64,000 nt of DNA from Collybia mongolica (lineage: Eukaryota > Basidiomycota > Agaricomycetes > Agaricales > Clitocybaceae), in NCBI GenBank assembly GCA_013420905.1, contig JAAXNY010000010.1, positions 1,178,001 to 1,242,000 on the forward strand, in the 5' to 3' direction. Shown here piece after piece: positions 20,611-32,174 of the stretch. The notes under the pieces are model-generated. The model was not told where the DNA came from. It saw only the letters and a list, made by a program, of their open reading frames with translations, and searched no databases. Within the stretch, counting starts at the first letter, position 1; every line of letters starts with the position of its first letter. Both the position numbers and the translations under genes were made by a program.

Positions 20611-21439
20611 CTATATGGGAGGTTTGTATGGCAATCGGGTAATGCCGAATACCACTTCAGGAATTGTCTCCTCTTCATTCTCAGTCCTCTTGTCCAGGGT
20701 ATATGTTGAGTTATTGTGTGGTTGACTGGGTGTTGGCATTGCTACAAGAACGGATATTTGCAGCATATCGACGCGAACTCTGGCCGGTTTTTCAGGTCCT
20801 GTGGGGGGAGGGGTTTCATCAAACCCACGGACGGCACGGAGCAGTTTCTGGTGAAAAGACCCGGACGCTGGCGGAGCTGGTGGTATTTGAGGGGATGGAG
20901 GGGCTTGTTCCTCCTGTTGTGGGTTTGATGGCTTTGACATGGGTGTAGCGTTTCTATTTCGGCGCTTAACTTGGACGGGCAGTGCTGAGATTGGCTGTAT
21001 TCGGTTGTAGATGAACAAGAGGTCAAGATTTTGGGGTGAAACTCGCACCATCATCTCCTCCCATCGTTCACCGCCTTGGATCAGCCAGGTGTCAAAGAAC
21101 TTTGGTTTTGAGCCAAAACGGCGTTTGCGAGACCCTGGAGAACGGGGAGCAAGTAAAATACCGGCGGCCATGGCTTCGTCGAGCTGCTGCTGAAAGCGGC
21201 GGCGGAGTATATATGACCTCAAAACAATCGCACACGATATGAAAAGGAGGAGAAACAAGGTCGCAAGAAAGGTAATGCTAGTGTGATTGGCAAGGAGTGA
21301 GAAAAAGTAGCTCAATAGAGCCGAGGACGCACAGATAGAGGTTGCCTGTGTTGTTTCCGCCGGGCCTGTTGGTTGGAGGGGTTGGAGTTGGAGTTTGAGG
21401 TTGGACGGACGCTGTTGTGTTTGCAGTGTGAGTAGACAT
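20611..21439 (-). CDS. Single-pass membrane protein, family unknown
   Basis: Two exons, 21333-21439 and 20611-21277, joined by a 55-bp intron, give 257 residues. I chose ATG 21437-21439 because it yields a Thr/Pro-rich extracellular-like N terminus (MSTHTANTTASVQPQTPTP) that splices in phase directly into one hydrophobic helix (ITFLATLFLLLFISCAIVL) followed by a basic stop-transfer RSYILRRRFQQQ. The longer unspliced frame starting at 21495 would read through the intron. The cytosolic part is Pro-rich with several PPxP stretches. I do not recognise a named domain; it resembles small Agaricomycete-specific type III membrane proteins. Confidence 0.65.
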
Positions 21440-21695
21440 CCCAACGGTGGCGAGAGGTAATGAACGAAGCAGGCTGGCAGGATATAGAAATACATTTGGA
21501 AGGGTGCCAGTGTACCACGTGCTTTTGATCATTTTGTTGTAAATGACACAGATGGCGTGTAGATGGGAATGCAAATGATACTGATGGCTTGAATATTCTT
21601 ATTCCCTGACCCGGGCGCTCTGATCAGCTTGGCCAAAAGGCCTTAAGGGCTTGACTTCCAGTCTTCCCCTCTTCCCTCTCTCTTCTGCACCCATC

Positions 21696-23192
21696 ATGTC
21701 AATTATCGACCAGCTCCCCCCTTCCCTCAATCTCCCTCCCCATCTCAGTGCCCACAAGTACTTCCTTGTCTGCACTCTCACTGTCGCTGCATGGGACACC
21801 CTCGTTCTCTCGCCCCGCACATGGCGTCTTATGAAAACCCCTGGATGGCCGGCCCTTAAAATGTTATTCCACTTTTTGCGCATCTTCATGCCTGTGGAAT
21901 TCATCATCGTTGGTATGTCCACCATCCTTTCCTAAAGCAGTATACATGGCTCAGAAGGCTCGCAGCGGTCGCCTTCTTCGATACGAAATGGACTCAAGCA
22001 GTACGTTGTCAAGTGGTTGTAATCAATTGTAACCGAGCCTAACTGATCCCTATCAGAGTTGCCAGAAGTTTTATCTCTTTGAGCCTATCTGTACCGCCAT
22101 CTTGCTCGCTGCTACTTCGGGTCCGTACTCTCTCCCCATTTTCTGGGTCCTAACTGATTTCTCGACAGCTATTCATGTAATTCGTATCCATGCAATCTAT
22201 GAGAAGAATAAAGCCGTTCTCTATACCATGGGAAGCCTCTATGCTACCCAGATAGTTGTCACTGCTATCTGCTGTGGGTTCTATCGATGTATGTTCGAAG
22301 CACCTCTCGGATTCCATTCGTACTCACCAAATCATCACAGCTGTCCCACTTCTAGATGGCCAGGGTTGTATCGCAGGGCCTAAACACAACTGGGTCGGCA
22401 TCTATTGGGTCGCTCCTACTTTGCTCTATACTGTCTCTGTGAGTTTCCCCTGAAGCTCCAGCACCACCCACGCATATTCATACTACCTCCGACCAGCTCG
22501 GACTTGCCTTGATGCGCTCCATCAACTCCCTCCAAGCCAAACCGCTCAGCCCGTGGAAGTTGATGCTCCGTGATGGCCTCAATCTCTACGCCGTTCGTTA
22601 TTTTCGTCATATCAGTTGGGAATCCTTGAAACTGATATACCTTGGCTGATCAGGCAATTTGGCTTGTGAACCTTGCGAACATGTTCTTCTGGTTCATCAT
22701 GAAGCCCACTGACAATCGTGACCCCGTCAAAACTATTGTCACCAGGTATATCACGTCAACCGTCACCATGCAGACAAAATATACTAAAATTACATTTCTA
22801 GCATGGCTGCGGTTCTCACCACCTCCATGTCACTCCGCATCATTCTCTCCGTCCGCGGAAGTCTCGTACATGGTGGTTCGTTCGCTCTTTCTAACACTAC
22901 TCAGACTGGATCTTCTCGAACGACTCACGTCATCTCGACGCGCTCTGGCGCCCCCGCCACCAACATCTCCACCCACACACCCCATACCTACACTCTCGAC
23001 GATATGCGCTCCAAGACCGAAGCCGACTGGGTTGACGGAAAGTCGAGCGTCAATGACACTGAGGGAAAGACGACCATCCTTGCGCCTTCTCACGACGGTG
23101 ATGGGGAACATCCAGCACAGAACGTGGGAGTAAAGATCACAATCGATAGAGAAATCGGATACGACCAGTCGCCTTATCCTCACGTCAAATAA
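21696..23192 (+). CDS. DUF6533-type multi-pass membrane protein
   Basis: Eight exons join in phase: 21696-21912, 21966-22000, 22057-22120, 22169-22288, 22341-22438, 22497-22592, 22654-22745 and 22802-23192, giving 370 residues. The N-terminal segment (HKYFLVCTLTVAAWDTLV ... WRLMKTPGWPALKMLFHFLR) has the layout of DUF6533, followed by about six further hydrophobic helices. The family is greatly expanded in Agaricomycetes and has a receptor-like seven-helix topology, but no ligand or activity is established that I can state. The last 110 residues are hydrophilic, Ser/Thr-rich and presumably cytosolic. Confidence 0.8.
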
Positions 23193-23590
23193 GTGGGTGC
23201 GTAGGTCGTCAAAGCAATCTATGGAACTGCTATCTTTTGTGTGGACGCAAAACTACTTTCGAATTTTCGTGGAATTTTCACTTTCCTTGCATATCTATCT
23301 ATCTCTCGACAAGCCCCATCGCTTACCTATATTACCATTTGTTGAGTGTACTACTACAATATTTATATCCCTCTTTGAACACAAAATCTGGAAAATTTGT
23401 TCCTAAGAGGTGAGAAAAAGTCCTCATCCACCAGTGAGGACAAGTATTACGTAATGCGACGCGAAGCTTGGTTGGAAGGTTAATGCCAAACTCCTCGCGA
23501 GGTCAACTGTACAGTTTTTTTGCAATTTCTCCCACGCATCAAGGAATTGTATCTGCGCTATTTCGCAACACCAAATCCTTCAAACTAGCC
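23193..23590. other. Intergenic region, no gene seen
   Basis: About 400 bp between the DUF6533 gene and RPS21, holding the 3' UTR of one and the promoter of the other. A pyrimidine-rich patch lies just before the RPS21 start. No other structure was seen. Confidence 0.5.
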
Positions 23591-24017
23591 ATGGAAAACG
23601 ACCAGGTGTGTCCGAGCAGCCTGCTGAGGGTGTACATAGTATTCTTACGCGATTCCATATTGCAGGGTGTTCTCGTTGACCTCTACGTCCCCCGCAAGTG
23701 CTCAGCGACCAGTGCGTCCGATACTTTTGAAATTTGGCTGGACTGTGGTACTGACCGCTTTTCAAGACCGACTGATTACCTCAAAAGATCATGCCTCCGT
23801 TCAGATCAATATCGTCGACGTAGACGCCAATGGCCGTGCGCTGAACACTTCAACAACATTTGCGCTTTGCGGACAAGTCCGATCTCAGGGAGAGGGAGAT
23901 GACTCGATTAATCGGTTGGCAACGAAAGCGGGGTGTGAGTCGCAAGTGTGCAACGTCGTTCCGATGGTGCTAACTTTCGTTTCAGTGCTCCGAAATGTGT
24001 GGTCATACCAGAAATAA
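23591..24017 (+). CDS. RPS21: 40S ribosomal protein S21
   Basis: Four short exons, 23591-23605, 23666-23711, 23767-23934 and 23986-24017, splice to 86 residues. The order of motifs is that of eS21: MENDQGVLVDLYVPRKCSAT, NRLITSKDHASVQINIVDVD, then a QVRSQGEGDDSINRLATKAG block, ending LLRNVWSYQK as in other fungi. It sits on the solvent side of the 40S subunit near the mRNA path. The first exon codes only five residues. All splice sites are GT-AG and phases agree. Confidence 0.95.
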
Positions 24018-25395
24018 ATTGTAGCGTCGCACCACCGTTTTGTATCTTCATATCATTCCGATACTTTTTACCACAATCACGATTGGTGACCAGGTATGAG
24101 AGGGTTGTAATCTGATGTCACTGGATATCCAGACCCAATGGGACCACCTCTGTACCTCCCCTGTATGACGCCCCACTACACGTGAAGTTTAGGATGCATT
24201 TCGCATCAACGTTCGCATCGCGCAAACCCTCCCACCATCTCTGGGGAATGGCTGATCACGATACCTGCTTGAATCTCCGGAACTGGCTCGGGGGTAGTGT
24301 CGGCATGTGTTTATAAGTCCCAGGAGTACTTGTTGCATTTGATAATGCGTACGCTAGGCCTTGAAGGCATGGTGCGGAATACGATTCTACGACATGCCGT
24401 TTGCCAGGATTTGATGGAAGCATATCTGGGATAAATGCATGTATTCACGTTCACTTTTCGAAGTCAACAAGGATGTGAACTGGCGGCTTAGGCCATCATT
24501 GCATGTTAGAAGAAGCCAGACTCTGTGTTTTTTCAGTATGATCAGCCATGTTCTTCGATCTACTGGATTAAGGTGCAAATGGGACACTAAATTTGGCAGA
24601 CTAACAAAACACCTATCTCCCCTCGCTTTTGGTCCGCATCTGATCATATTATGCTACTGATAGTTCCGCAGGGGACACGAAAAACATGTTGGGCAAATAC
24701 AGCAACGCCGTCCACATACTGTAAGCCACCATTCAAGCTGGCCACATCAAACAACCTCTATGTGAGGGCATGGTAGGATTATTATTCCTCGTTTTCAAAA
24801 ATACAAGAATGCTTCCCCTGTACTAATTCCGAAGATTCAAAAAAGCGATAGATTAAAAGAAAAAGAAGGAAGGGGAGCTTTTGGCGGTGCGAGAAAACAT
24901 ATGCAGCGAGGGTGGAATCGTCATGAGTCATGATCGAAAAAAGAGCTTCATGGGGTGAGGAGGAAAGGAGTGGGTGACAGAAAGAATAGCATAGGGCCAC
25001 ACGAAACAGGAGGACGAGAAATTTCTAGTACACGTGAAACCATACACATACAATAAATAAACCCAAGATGGGGAGTTCGAAAGGAAGGAGGACACAACCT
25101 TTTTATTTTATTTCGGTGTGGGTCCGCCAATGCGAATGAAACGGGATGGGATATCAACGCAAAATATGGCCCGAGGGCACGAACGAATAGCCCGTGAAGG
25201 ATGCTTGTATGACAAGTGAAACAAGGTGTAATGTGATGTTGCGAGTGGGTGAATGGTGGTGTATGCGTAAGCGTGAGTGTGCATTGTGAGTAAATGAGCA
25301 GAGGAAGAGCAAAGCATTGTCCATGCGCAGGATAGCAAAAGCATGCAGACAGAACACAAACTGACGAGAGCGGATGCGGATGGAGGGCTACGGGG
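24018..25395. other. Intergenic region between convergent RPS21 and MPS1, no gene seen
   Basis: 1378 bp between two convergent stop codons. Frames such as 24387-24647 and 24948-25460 (minus) are low complexity or overlap the MPS1 end, and none shows family motifs. Part of the 25.0-25.4 kb stretch is likely the MPS1 3' UTR. I searched by eye for short-exon genes and found none that close in phase. Confidence 0.5.
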
Positions 25396-28300
25396 CTACG
25401 GTTGGATCGACCTGAGTTCCGCCACAAGCCGCTATTTCGGAGAAAATAAGTCAGAACCATATCCCAGAGTCCGACACTAAAAGACTTACTTCAGCCTCTT
25501 TCAGAAGCGCCTCAGGACTCATATCTGAATTCTGCGATTCCCCGAGCTTGATCCCATACTGGAGCAACTGGCGCATATAATAAGGATTGATGACCGTCTC
25601 ATCCTCAGCCAACATCTGCTTCACTGGTGGCAGTTCCGCTAGACACCGAACAAAATCGACGTCAGCACCAGAATGAGCTCTGAGAGAAATGAACCGATCA
25701 CACTCACGTTCCTTCATTGCCAACCATCCCTGCTCCAGTAATTCGGGTATCGTTGCCCTGTCCTTCGGACCCCGACACAGACAACTTTTCATGCCTTCCA
25801 CAACATCCCTTCTGACCCGCCTTTTTAGGTATTCCAGCCTCTTCGGAGGCGTGGCTGTACCAGACGCGGTCCCGCCACTGCTCGTTCGCGGCGTTGGGGC
25901 AATTGGGATAGAATATTCTGGGAAATCGATGACATGTCCCATGTCGGGGATAGCCTTCATCTTCTGATACACCGAGAGGTGTTGGAAGGGCGGGTGGCCG
26001 TAGACCATCTGATAAAGGATGCACCCTAACGACCACACGTCTGAGGGCCGCCCGACTTTGTGTCGGGGCATACCGTCAGGGATCTCGATCGCTTCAGGAC
26101 TCATGTAATTGACCGTGCCGATCTGGGCAGACTTTAAAAGGTGTATAGGGAGGGTAAGGAGATATGACACCCACCTGGTGATCTCTCTGGATGTTAGTCG
26201 TATCATTCGCAATGGCATTGGCGATTCCGAAATCGATCAGCTTCAGCTGTCCCCGCACTAATACAAAGTTTGCGGGCTTCAAATCCGAATGGACAATTTT
26301 CTCCTCGTGGATGATATGCACTGCTTCCAACATCTGCAACATAGCAGTATCACGTCAGTAAGCCACCTGCATATTGGGCTTCGAACAAAGGAAGATCCTA
26401 AAAAACCCAACACTCGCCTGCTGCCAGTAATATGCAACCCACACCATGTCCAACGGCAATCCTGCCCTCTCCCCCATCAACCTTGCTAAGTCTACTTCTC
26501 CACACTCCATCACCAGCAACAATGATCCCTTGCTTCCCCCAGGACCAGCCTTGACCTCACTATCAATCAGTCTGATGATCCTTGAATTTCCTTCCAGGCG
26601 TTTCAACAGTGCAATCTCGTTCATATATCCCGACATCGTCTCTGCGTCCGTCTTGTCCAGCGACACGCGCTTAATTGCATAGAGCTCATTCGCGTGGTTC
26701 AACACCCGGTAAACACGAGATGATCCACCCTTCCCGATCATGTCTAACCGTGCGTACGCCTTTTTGTTCACAACCATATGTCGATTCGGCTGTATCGCGG
26801 GCGCAGACATTGCTGGGGCCTGTGTCTGGGCTGTAGGTTGTTGTTTAATTGGCTGCTGTTGCTGTCGCTGATCTTGGCCCGGTTGCTGTGACCTCTTCCC
26901 CTCCAGCACACCCACCGCGTATTCATCCGCCACCACACCCATCTCAGGCGCCGTGGGGCTACGTCGATGCTTTAATGGAGGCGCGCTGAGAGGTGGAGAT
27001 GCACGCTCGCGCGCGTGCTCCCGCCTCTCCTCGGATGGGGAGAGCTTTGTTCGTGGAGGCGAGACACGTCCGATGCGGGCGTCAGGTGGGGAAACACGCG
27101 AACTAGGGGGTGACACCCGTCCCATCCGCGGATCCTGGGGTGACACACGCGATCCAGGTGGTGATACTCGCCCGACACGCGAGGGCATATTCAGGAGGGT
27201 GGGAGACGTGGTGGTGGCGGGCACGGAACGAAGTGTGTCTGAGTCGCGACGCTTGTGTCCGTAGGGAGTCGTCGTACGTGTCGGCGGAAACTGTTGGGCG
27301 GAGTGCAATGGTACACCGTCGGGGTATTGGTATTGCTGATCGTAGTCCGTCACCTGGCGACGTTCCACCTCCTCTGCTTCTCGGCGGTATCGCTTGTACT
27401 CCACACGCATCTCGCGTTCTTCCTTTTCTCGTTCCTCAGGGGTGACGCGGCGCGGTCCACCACCGGTATTGTCATTGACTGTGGAGGACCCTGTGGAGCA
27501 TTACTAGGAGAATGTGAATACGGAGATAAGGAACAAACCAGGACGCAGGTTCTGGTACTGCTCTCGCAGCTGTTGTTGGTGAAGCTGTTGTTGCTGGTTC
27601 TGATACCCGTGTACTAGAGAACATGTCAAAAAAATGAGGTGACATGTTCAGGAAAGGTATCATACAACTGAGAGCATCGCTGAGGCTTGCTGAGCGCCGT
27701 GGGCGTGTCGCCATCAACGCGACCGGAGGTGGACCGTCTTTGGGCGCGTCGCGCGCGCTGGTGGGAAGAGCAACATAACTCCGCTGCCTGGCGGTGGCTA
27801 CGAGGGTCGGTACACTAGGAAGAGAAGAGGCTGGAGGAAAAGGTGAGGGCTCAACTATTTCTGTATCGCCATCTGAGCTGGGAAATGGTGTAGAAGAAGG
27901 GGGAGAAAGGTCAAATTCTGTTCACAGAGCGCGGGTTCAGTAGCTAGCCAAATCGCGGAGAACGAAGGAAACATACCCGGAGCAGCCTCTGAGTAACCTG
28001 GTGGGGGAGTGTCACCCGTTGTTTCTGGTATCCGGTCGAAGCCAAGGCCGAACTGGGCGGAGGCAGAGGTGGAGGAGGATGAAGCAGAGACGGATTTCAT
28101 GATACGGCCAGCCCTATTGGGGCCGGGAAGGATCTGACGCTGGTGTGCATCGGTGAGAAGGGGTCGCGAGTAGGCAGAGCGGGCGGCAGAGTGACGTGGG
28201 ACAGACTTGGGAATGTCATGTTCAGAATCGCTGGCAAGGAGGTTCTCCTTCTCGTGCTGGTACGATGGGCGGCCTGGTACGGTGATCTGATGGTGTTTAC

Positions 28301-28706
28301 TACTGCTGTCCTCCATCGTGATGCGACGTGCAATAGGGCGAACTTTGGAGAGCACAGGACCAGATGCGACACGGTTAAACTTGCGGTCATTGGACTCGGT
28401 GTTGGTCGTGGAGGTAGATGTGATACGGGCGCTTTCTGAGCGAGAGAGGGAGGCGCGTCGGGCGACGGGTGGGGATTTGTCTGGTAGAGAGTCCTGGGGT
28501 GTGGGGGGCGAGGAGGCGTTGGACTTGGACGATGAGCCCTTGGAGAGACGAACCCAGTTGCCTTGAGGGTCAAAAACGTACTCAAAGGAGAGGTCCTCGA
28601 TGGAGTCGTCTGAGTGATTGGGGGACTCACGACTGGGATTGCTGGGGGTTGTTGGCGGAGAAGTGGTGGATGTCGAGGGCAACAGCGACGGCGACGAGAG
28701 CGACAT
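25396..28706 (-). CDS. MPS1: Dual-specificity spindle-checkpoint kinase MPS1/TTK
   Basis: Eight exons splice in phase: 27977-28706, 27666-27917, 27539-27613, 26418-27490, 26175-26333, 25708-26122, 25490-25638 and 25396-25431, giving 962 residues. The C-terminal kinase domain shows the glycine loop [11 protein letters not shown], catalytic Lys in [17 protein letters not shown] (HSD rather than HRD, as in the TTK family), [17 protein letters not shown] and [18 protein letters not shown]. The HSD loop and [17 protein letters not shown] signatures identify MPS1/TTK, which phosphorylates kinetochore proteins to start the spindle checkpoint and, in yeasts, helps spindle-pole duplication. The N-terminal 600 residues are disordered, with a Q-rich patch and a tandem array of VSPP motifs just before the kinase domain. 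The intron at 26334-26417 uses a GC donor. Confidence 0.9.
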
Positions 28707-29355
28707 GGCGGAGAGTCAACACAGAATTCGACAACGTCTCGTATCCGACACTTGCTTTTTGGTTCAACCACGCTCAAAGAACACGATGCAGCCAGGACCC
28801 CGGGTCCTTGCCTTTTTTGGCCGAAATCACATCCTCTGATTGGCTGACGGGCCTTTCCGGACGGGGTCCCAACACGCTGCACCGAACGCGGTCACGGGGC
28901 ACGACGCGTGTCCAACCAACAATTCTAACTTGTAACTCGTCACCAACCTGTCCCTCCCAACGCAGCCCAGTTATCCCTGCCACGCCTCTTATCGTCCTCT
29001 CGTCGTTGTGATTCCCTCTGCTGCTAGCACACCACTAATCAAGTCCCAACGTGTTCGGCACCACCATATCCCCGGTTCTCAGCTGCAAGCCATATCACCG
29101 CCGTATAGCATCCGCGGCTAACCCCACACTCTAAAACCCGTCCGCTGCGGATATGCCAAATGACAGCGAACCCTACAGCTTGATGAAAACTGGACTCTCG
29201 ATGGACCTTCTTCTGAACGCGGCCCCTAATCACGCATACGTTTATCATTTTAAATTCAATTACTTGAAGTTGTCTTCAAACTGACACGAAGTGTCGTCAA
29301 ATCATGGCCTCGAGCGTCCATCGATTATCATTATGAATCCCCAATGAACATGATT
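28707..29355. other. Intergenic region upstream of MPS1, no gene seen
   Basis: About 650 bp, GC- and CpG-rich near the MPS1 start, containing the MPS1 promoter and the 3' end of the nitronate monooxygenase gene. The 261-residue minus-strand frame at 28097-28882 that reaches into it is a Pro/Arg-rich shadow of the MPS1 first exon. Confidence 0.5.
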
Positions 29356-30930
29356 CTAGAGCTTGGCTTGTATTTGCACCAGCTTCCCCAGCTGCCCAAA
29401 AATCTCCTCCACTTCTCTCTCGAGCCTTTCCACCAACTCCCCGCATGTAGGCACATCATCAATCAGTCCTACCGCGATGCCCGCGGACCAGATCCCGTAG
29501 TCAGGATCCCCATTCTCATATACCATCCGGCCCCGTGCGCCCGATACTAACTCGCGCACGTCTTCGAACTGCGCCCCGCCGGGCCGCCGCTCCAGTGCAA
29601 CAACCTCCAGGGAGACTTTGTTTTTGAAGACGCGTGCAGTGTTATTTAGTGTGCGAAAGATGTGGACCGTATCGGTTTCGGTCGAGGCGACGATCTTATC
29701 TTTGATGTTTTGGTGGATTGGACTTCACGAAGGGTAAACGCTAGAAGCTAAATCATGATTCTGCAAAAGTGGGTACCTTTCAACAGTACACATAAATCGG
29801 GTACCTTTATAAATTGACAGTTATTTGTCACTCCTTGTGATGACCCAGAGGAATCTTTACTCACCCATATTCACGCCCTTTTCAGATTAGATCAGTATAA
29901 GTATGTGAGCGTGGATGCCCAAGAAGACTTACTGCTGCACCTAGCGAAAGAGCGGCAGCAAAGCCCCGGCCATCCGCGATACCGCCGGACGCGATGAAAG
30001 GGATTTTCAGCTCTTTGGCCGCACGCGCGAGCTAAGGGATTGATGACCGATGTTATGTGCTGGTAGAAAGGTTTCCGACGTACCAGAACTAAACCACCGA
30101 TGTCTTCTTCTCCCGGATGCCCAGCACCTGCGTAACTTGGGTTAAAATCCATGAGCTGAAAGGTTATATGAAAACAAACGTACATTCGAAACCGTCGATG
30201 CTTATGACATCAACCCCATGTCGTTCTGCACTCTTCACTAGAATTCAAACCGTCGGCAGAATACGCATACACATGGACCAACCTTCGCGTGCCGAATCGT
30301 CGTACACTTATGTAGCACGACACACCCATTACTCTTGAAAAAACTTGATCAGCGGTGATCAGCGGACCGGCTTGAACGTAAAAGTCTTTCAGTACCCTCG
30401 CATGACCTGATTTCCATATTAAGTTGGCTTACGTTTGTTCCCCGCCGTCTCAAATATTTTCACCCCCTCTTCGACCGCCGCACGCGCGTAGCCCTCATAA
30501 TCTGGTGGGTTGATACTGGGCAGGAGGGTGATGTTCACACCAAATGGCTTCGATGTTAGTTTCCGCGTTTCGCGGATGGCAGCACGGAGAGCATCGGGGC
30601 TGGGTTGGGTAAGTGCTGTGAGTATTCCTGGAATATAAACAGTTAGCGTTGACGTAGATTTAGAGGGAAATTTACTACAGACCTAGACCACCAGCTTCGG
30701 AGACTGCCGCTGCGAGTTTCGGGACGCCGACCCTAATTAAAGACTTTATTTAATTCTATGTGACAGTAAATGTGTTGCGGAAACGTACCATTGCATGCCG
30801 CCCTGAACGACAGGTCTGTAATGGCCGAATGGGCCGACTCAGCGAAAGAAAACGGCAAAATGTAGGACACGAGAGTTGTGCGAACATACACGCGAATTCC
30901 GAGGAGCTTGGTGAGCGGCGTCACAATCAT
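29356..30930 (-). CDS. Nitronate monooxygenase (2-nitropropane dioxygenase family)
   Basis: A flavin (FMN)-dependent TIM-barrel enzyme that oxidises toxic alkyl nitronates. From ATG 30928-30930: MIVTPLTKLLGIR, then small exons giving VPVVQGGMQWVG (27-nt exon at 30789-30815) and VPKLAAAVSEAGGLGILTALT, then [90 protein letters not shown]. These match the flavin-binding strands, the catalytic His region (FECAGHPG) and the phosphate-binding SGGIADG loop. The C-terminal third runs to a stop at 29356-29358. Two very small exons occur (13 nt at 29865-29877, 28 nt at 29777-29804). Around 30335-30400 the frame does not close by one base. An in-frame upstream ATG at 31110 would add a 60-residue Ser/Arg/Phe-rich leader. 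Confidence 0.85.
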
Positions 30931-31110
30931 ATTACTTGGTGAAGATGTGGAGAACGTCTTGGATGGTATGGGTATGAAATGGGCCGACGAGCGTAGCAAA
31001 ATTTGCCGGGTAATGTAGTTCCTTGGGAAACTAAGTATCTGGGATGAAGAGTGTCTAGTAAAGATCCTGAGACTTTGAAACAGGAAAGATGAAGAGGGGG
31101 TAAAGAGCAT

Positions 31111-31442
31111 CCTGGTTTATGAGTTCGGCGCCATGAAGTGCAATAGCCGGAGGGTGACTGGAAGTGAGTGTGATTCTAGGTGATTATCATGTGATCGGGG
31201 GAATCCACGCCTAAATCATACATGTACGCTGAGCTTCGTACCGACCTCTCGGAGGTGTAAGGGTCGGCATCAAACAAAGAGGTTTTCGTTTGATTACTCC
31301 AATTATGACAGGCAACAAAAATTGACCTCATATCAATTGCTCAAAAGCTCCAAATACTTTAATGATCTACTGCATTAAAACCTACAACTTGGCCCATCTA
31401 CACTACAGCAGTTTGACATATCGATGGTCAGGACAGCAGAAT
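31111..31442. other. Intergenic region, no gene seen
   Basis: About 330 bp between the nitronate monooxygenase 5' end and the peroxiredoxin stop codon (both minus strand). AT-rich; no coding or RNA signal was seen. Confidence 0.45.
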
Positions 31443-32174
31443 CTAGTTCTCGGCTTCCAATTTCTCGAGCCAGCCCGTCACAAACTTCGTATGTGCAGCA
31501 GGGTCGAGGGTGGCCTCCAATGCGTCTCTGTCGCAACATTCTGCAATCAGAAAACATTTCAAAAATAGAGAGGCCCAACAAGGTAGATTTACCGAACAAT
31601 ACCCTTCTTGTCAATGATGAATGTCACTCTGGCAGATGGCAACAGCCCCAACAAGGCCCTTCCCACACCGTATGCTTTGAGTGCCTCGCCGTGCACATCA
31701 CTCAGCACTGGATACTAAAGGAGTAGGGGTATTATTACCAGAAAGGCACAGTAAGTACTGAAAACCTTACGGTCAGTTTCTCCTTCTGGACAAAGGCTTT
31801 CTGCTTCTCAACAGAGTCTTTGCTGAGCCCAATAACCCGGACCTTGTCAGTCTTCCAGACGGCTTTCTCTGGGATGAGTGGTGAAGTGTAAGGTGCTGCA
31901 CTGAAAACCACAGCCAAAAAAATCGTTAATCACCTGCAATCGCGTCTCGGAATTGACAAACTTCCTTCGTGCATCCACTCGATCCTGATTAGTCAGGAAG
32001 AATAAGCCCACCAAAGATTCGGTGAACAGGCACGCGATACATACCTGCTTTCGGATAGAAGAACAAGACAATCGGGAGCCCCCCCTCTCCAGGAGTCATG
32101 GTGTACGACTCCCCAGTATAGTTGGGCAGCGTCAAGGCAGGGGCGGGCTTGCCAAAGAGTGCGTCGTAGGACAT
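31443..32174 (-). CDS. PrxQ/BCP-type thiol peroxidase
   Basis: Five exons, 32045-32174, 31934-31984, 31771-31895, 31593-31714 and 31443-31527, splice in phase to 170 residues. The chain begins SYDALFGKPAPALTLPNYTGE with the thioredoxin-fold strand LPIVLFFYPKAG, then SSGCTKEVCQFRD, which carries the peroxidatic Cys and a second Cys five residues later, the arrangement of PrxQ/BCP enzymes (yeast Dot5 class). Later segments KVRVIGLSKDSVEKQKAF, YPVLSDVHGEALKAYGV and ARVTFIIDKKGIVR are typical. It reduces hydroperoxides at the expense of thioredoxin. A 16-residue upstream extension from ATG 32222 is possible but less likely. The acceptor of the last exon (cgacag, 31528) was chosen by phase. Confidence 0.9.

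Noticed and set aside
20611..21495. 294-residue unspliced version of the membrane protein
   Set aside because: Splicing a 55-bp intron (21278-21332) from ATG 21439 gives a cleaner N terminus leading straight into the transmembrane helix.
28097..28882. 261-residue minus-strand ORF overlapping the MPS1 first exon
   Set aside because: Pro/Arg/Ser low-complexity reading in another frame of the MPS1 N terminus, with no domain; a shadow ORF.
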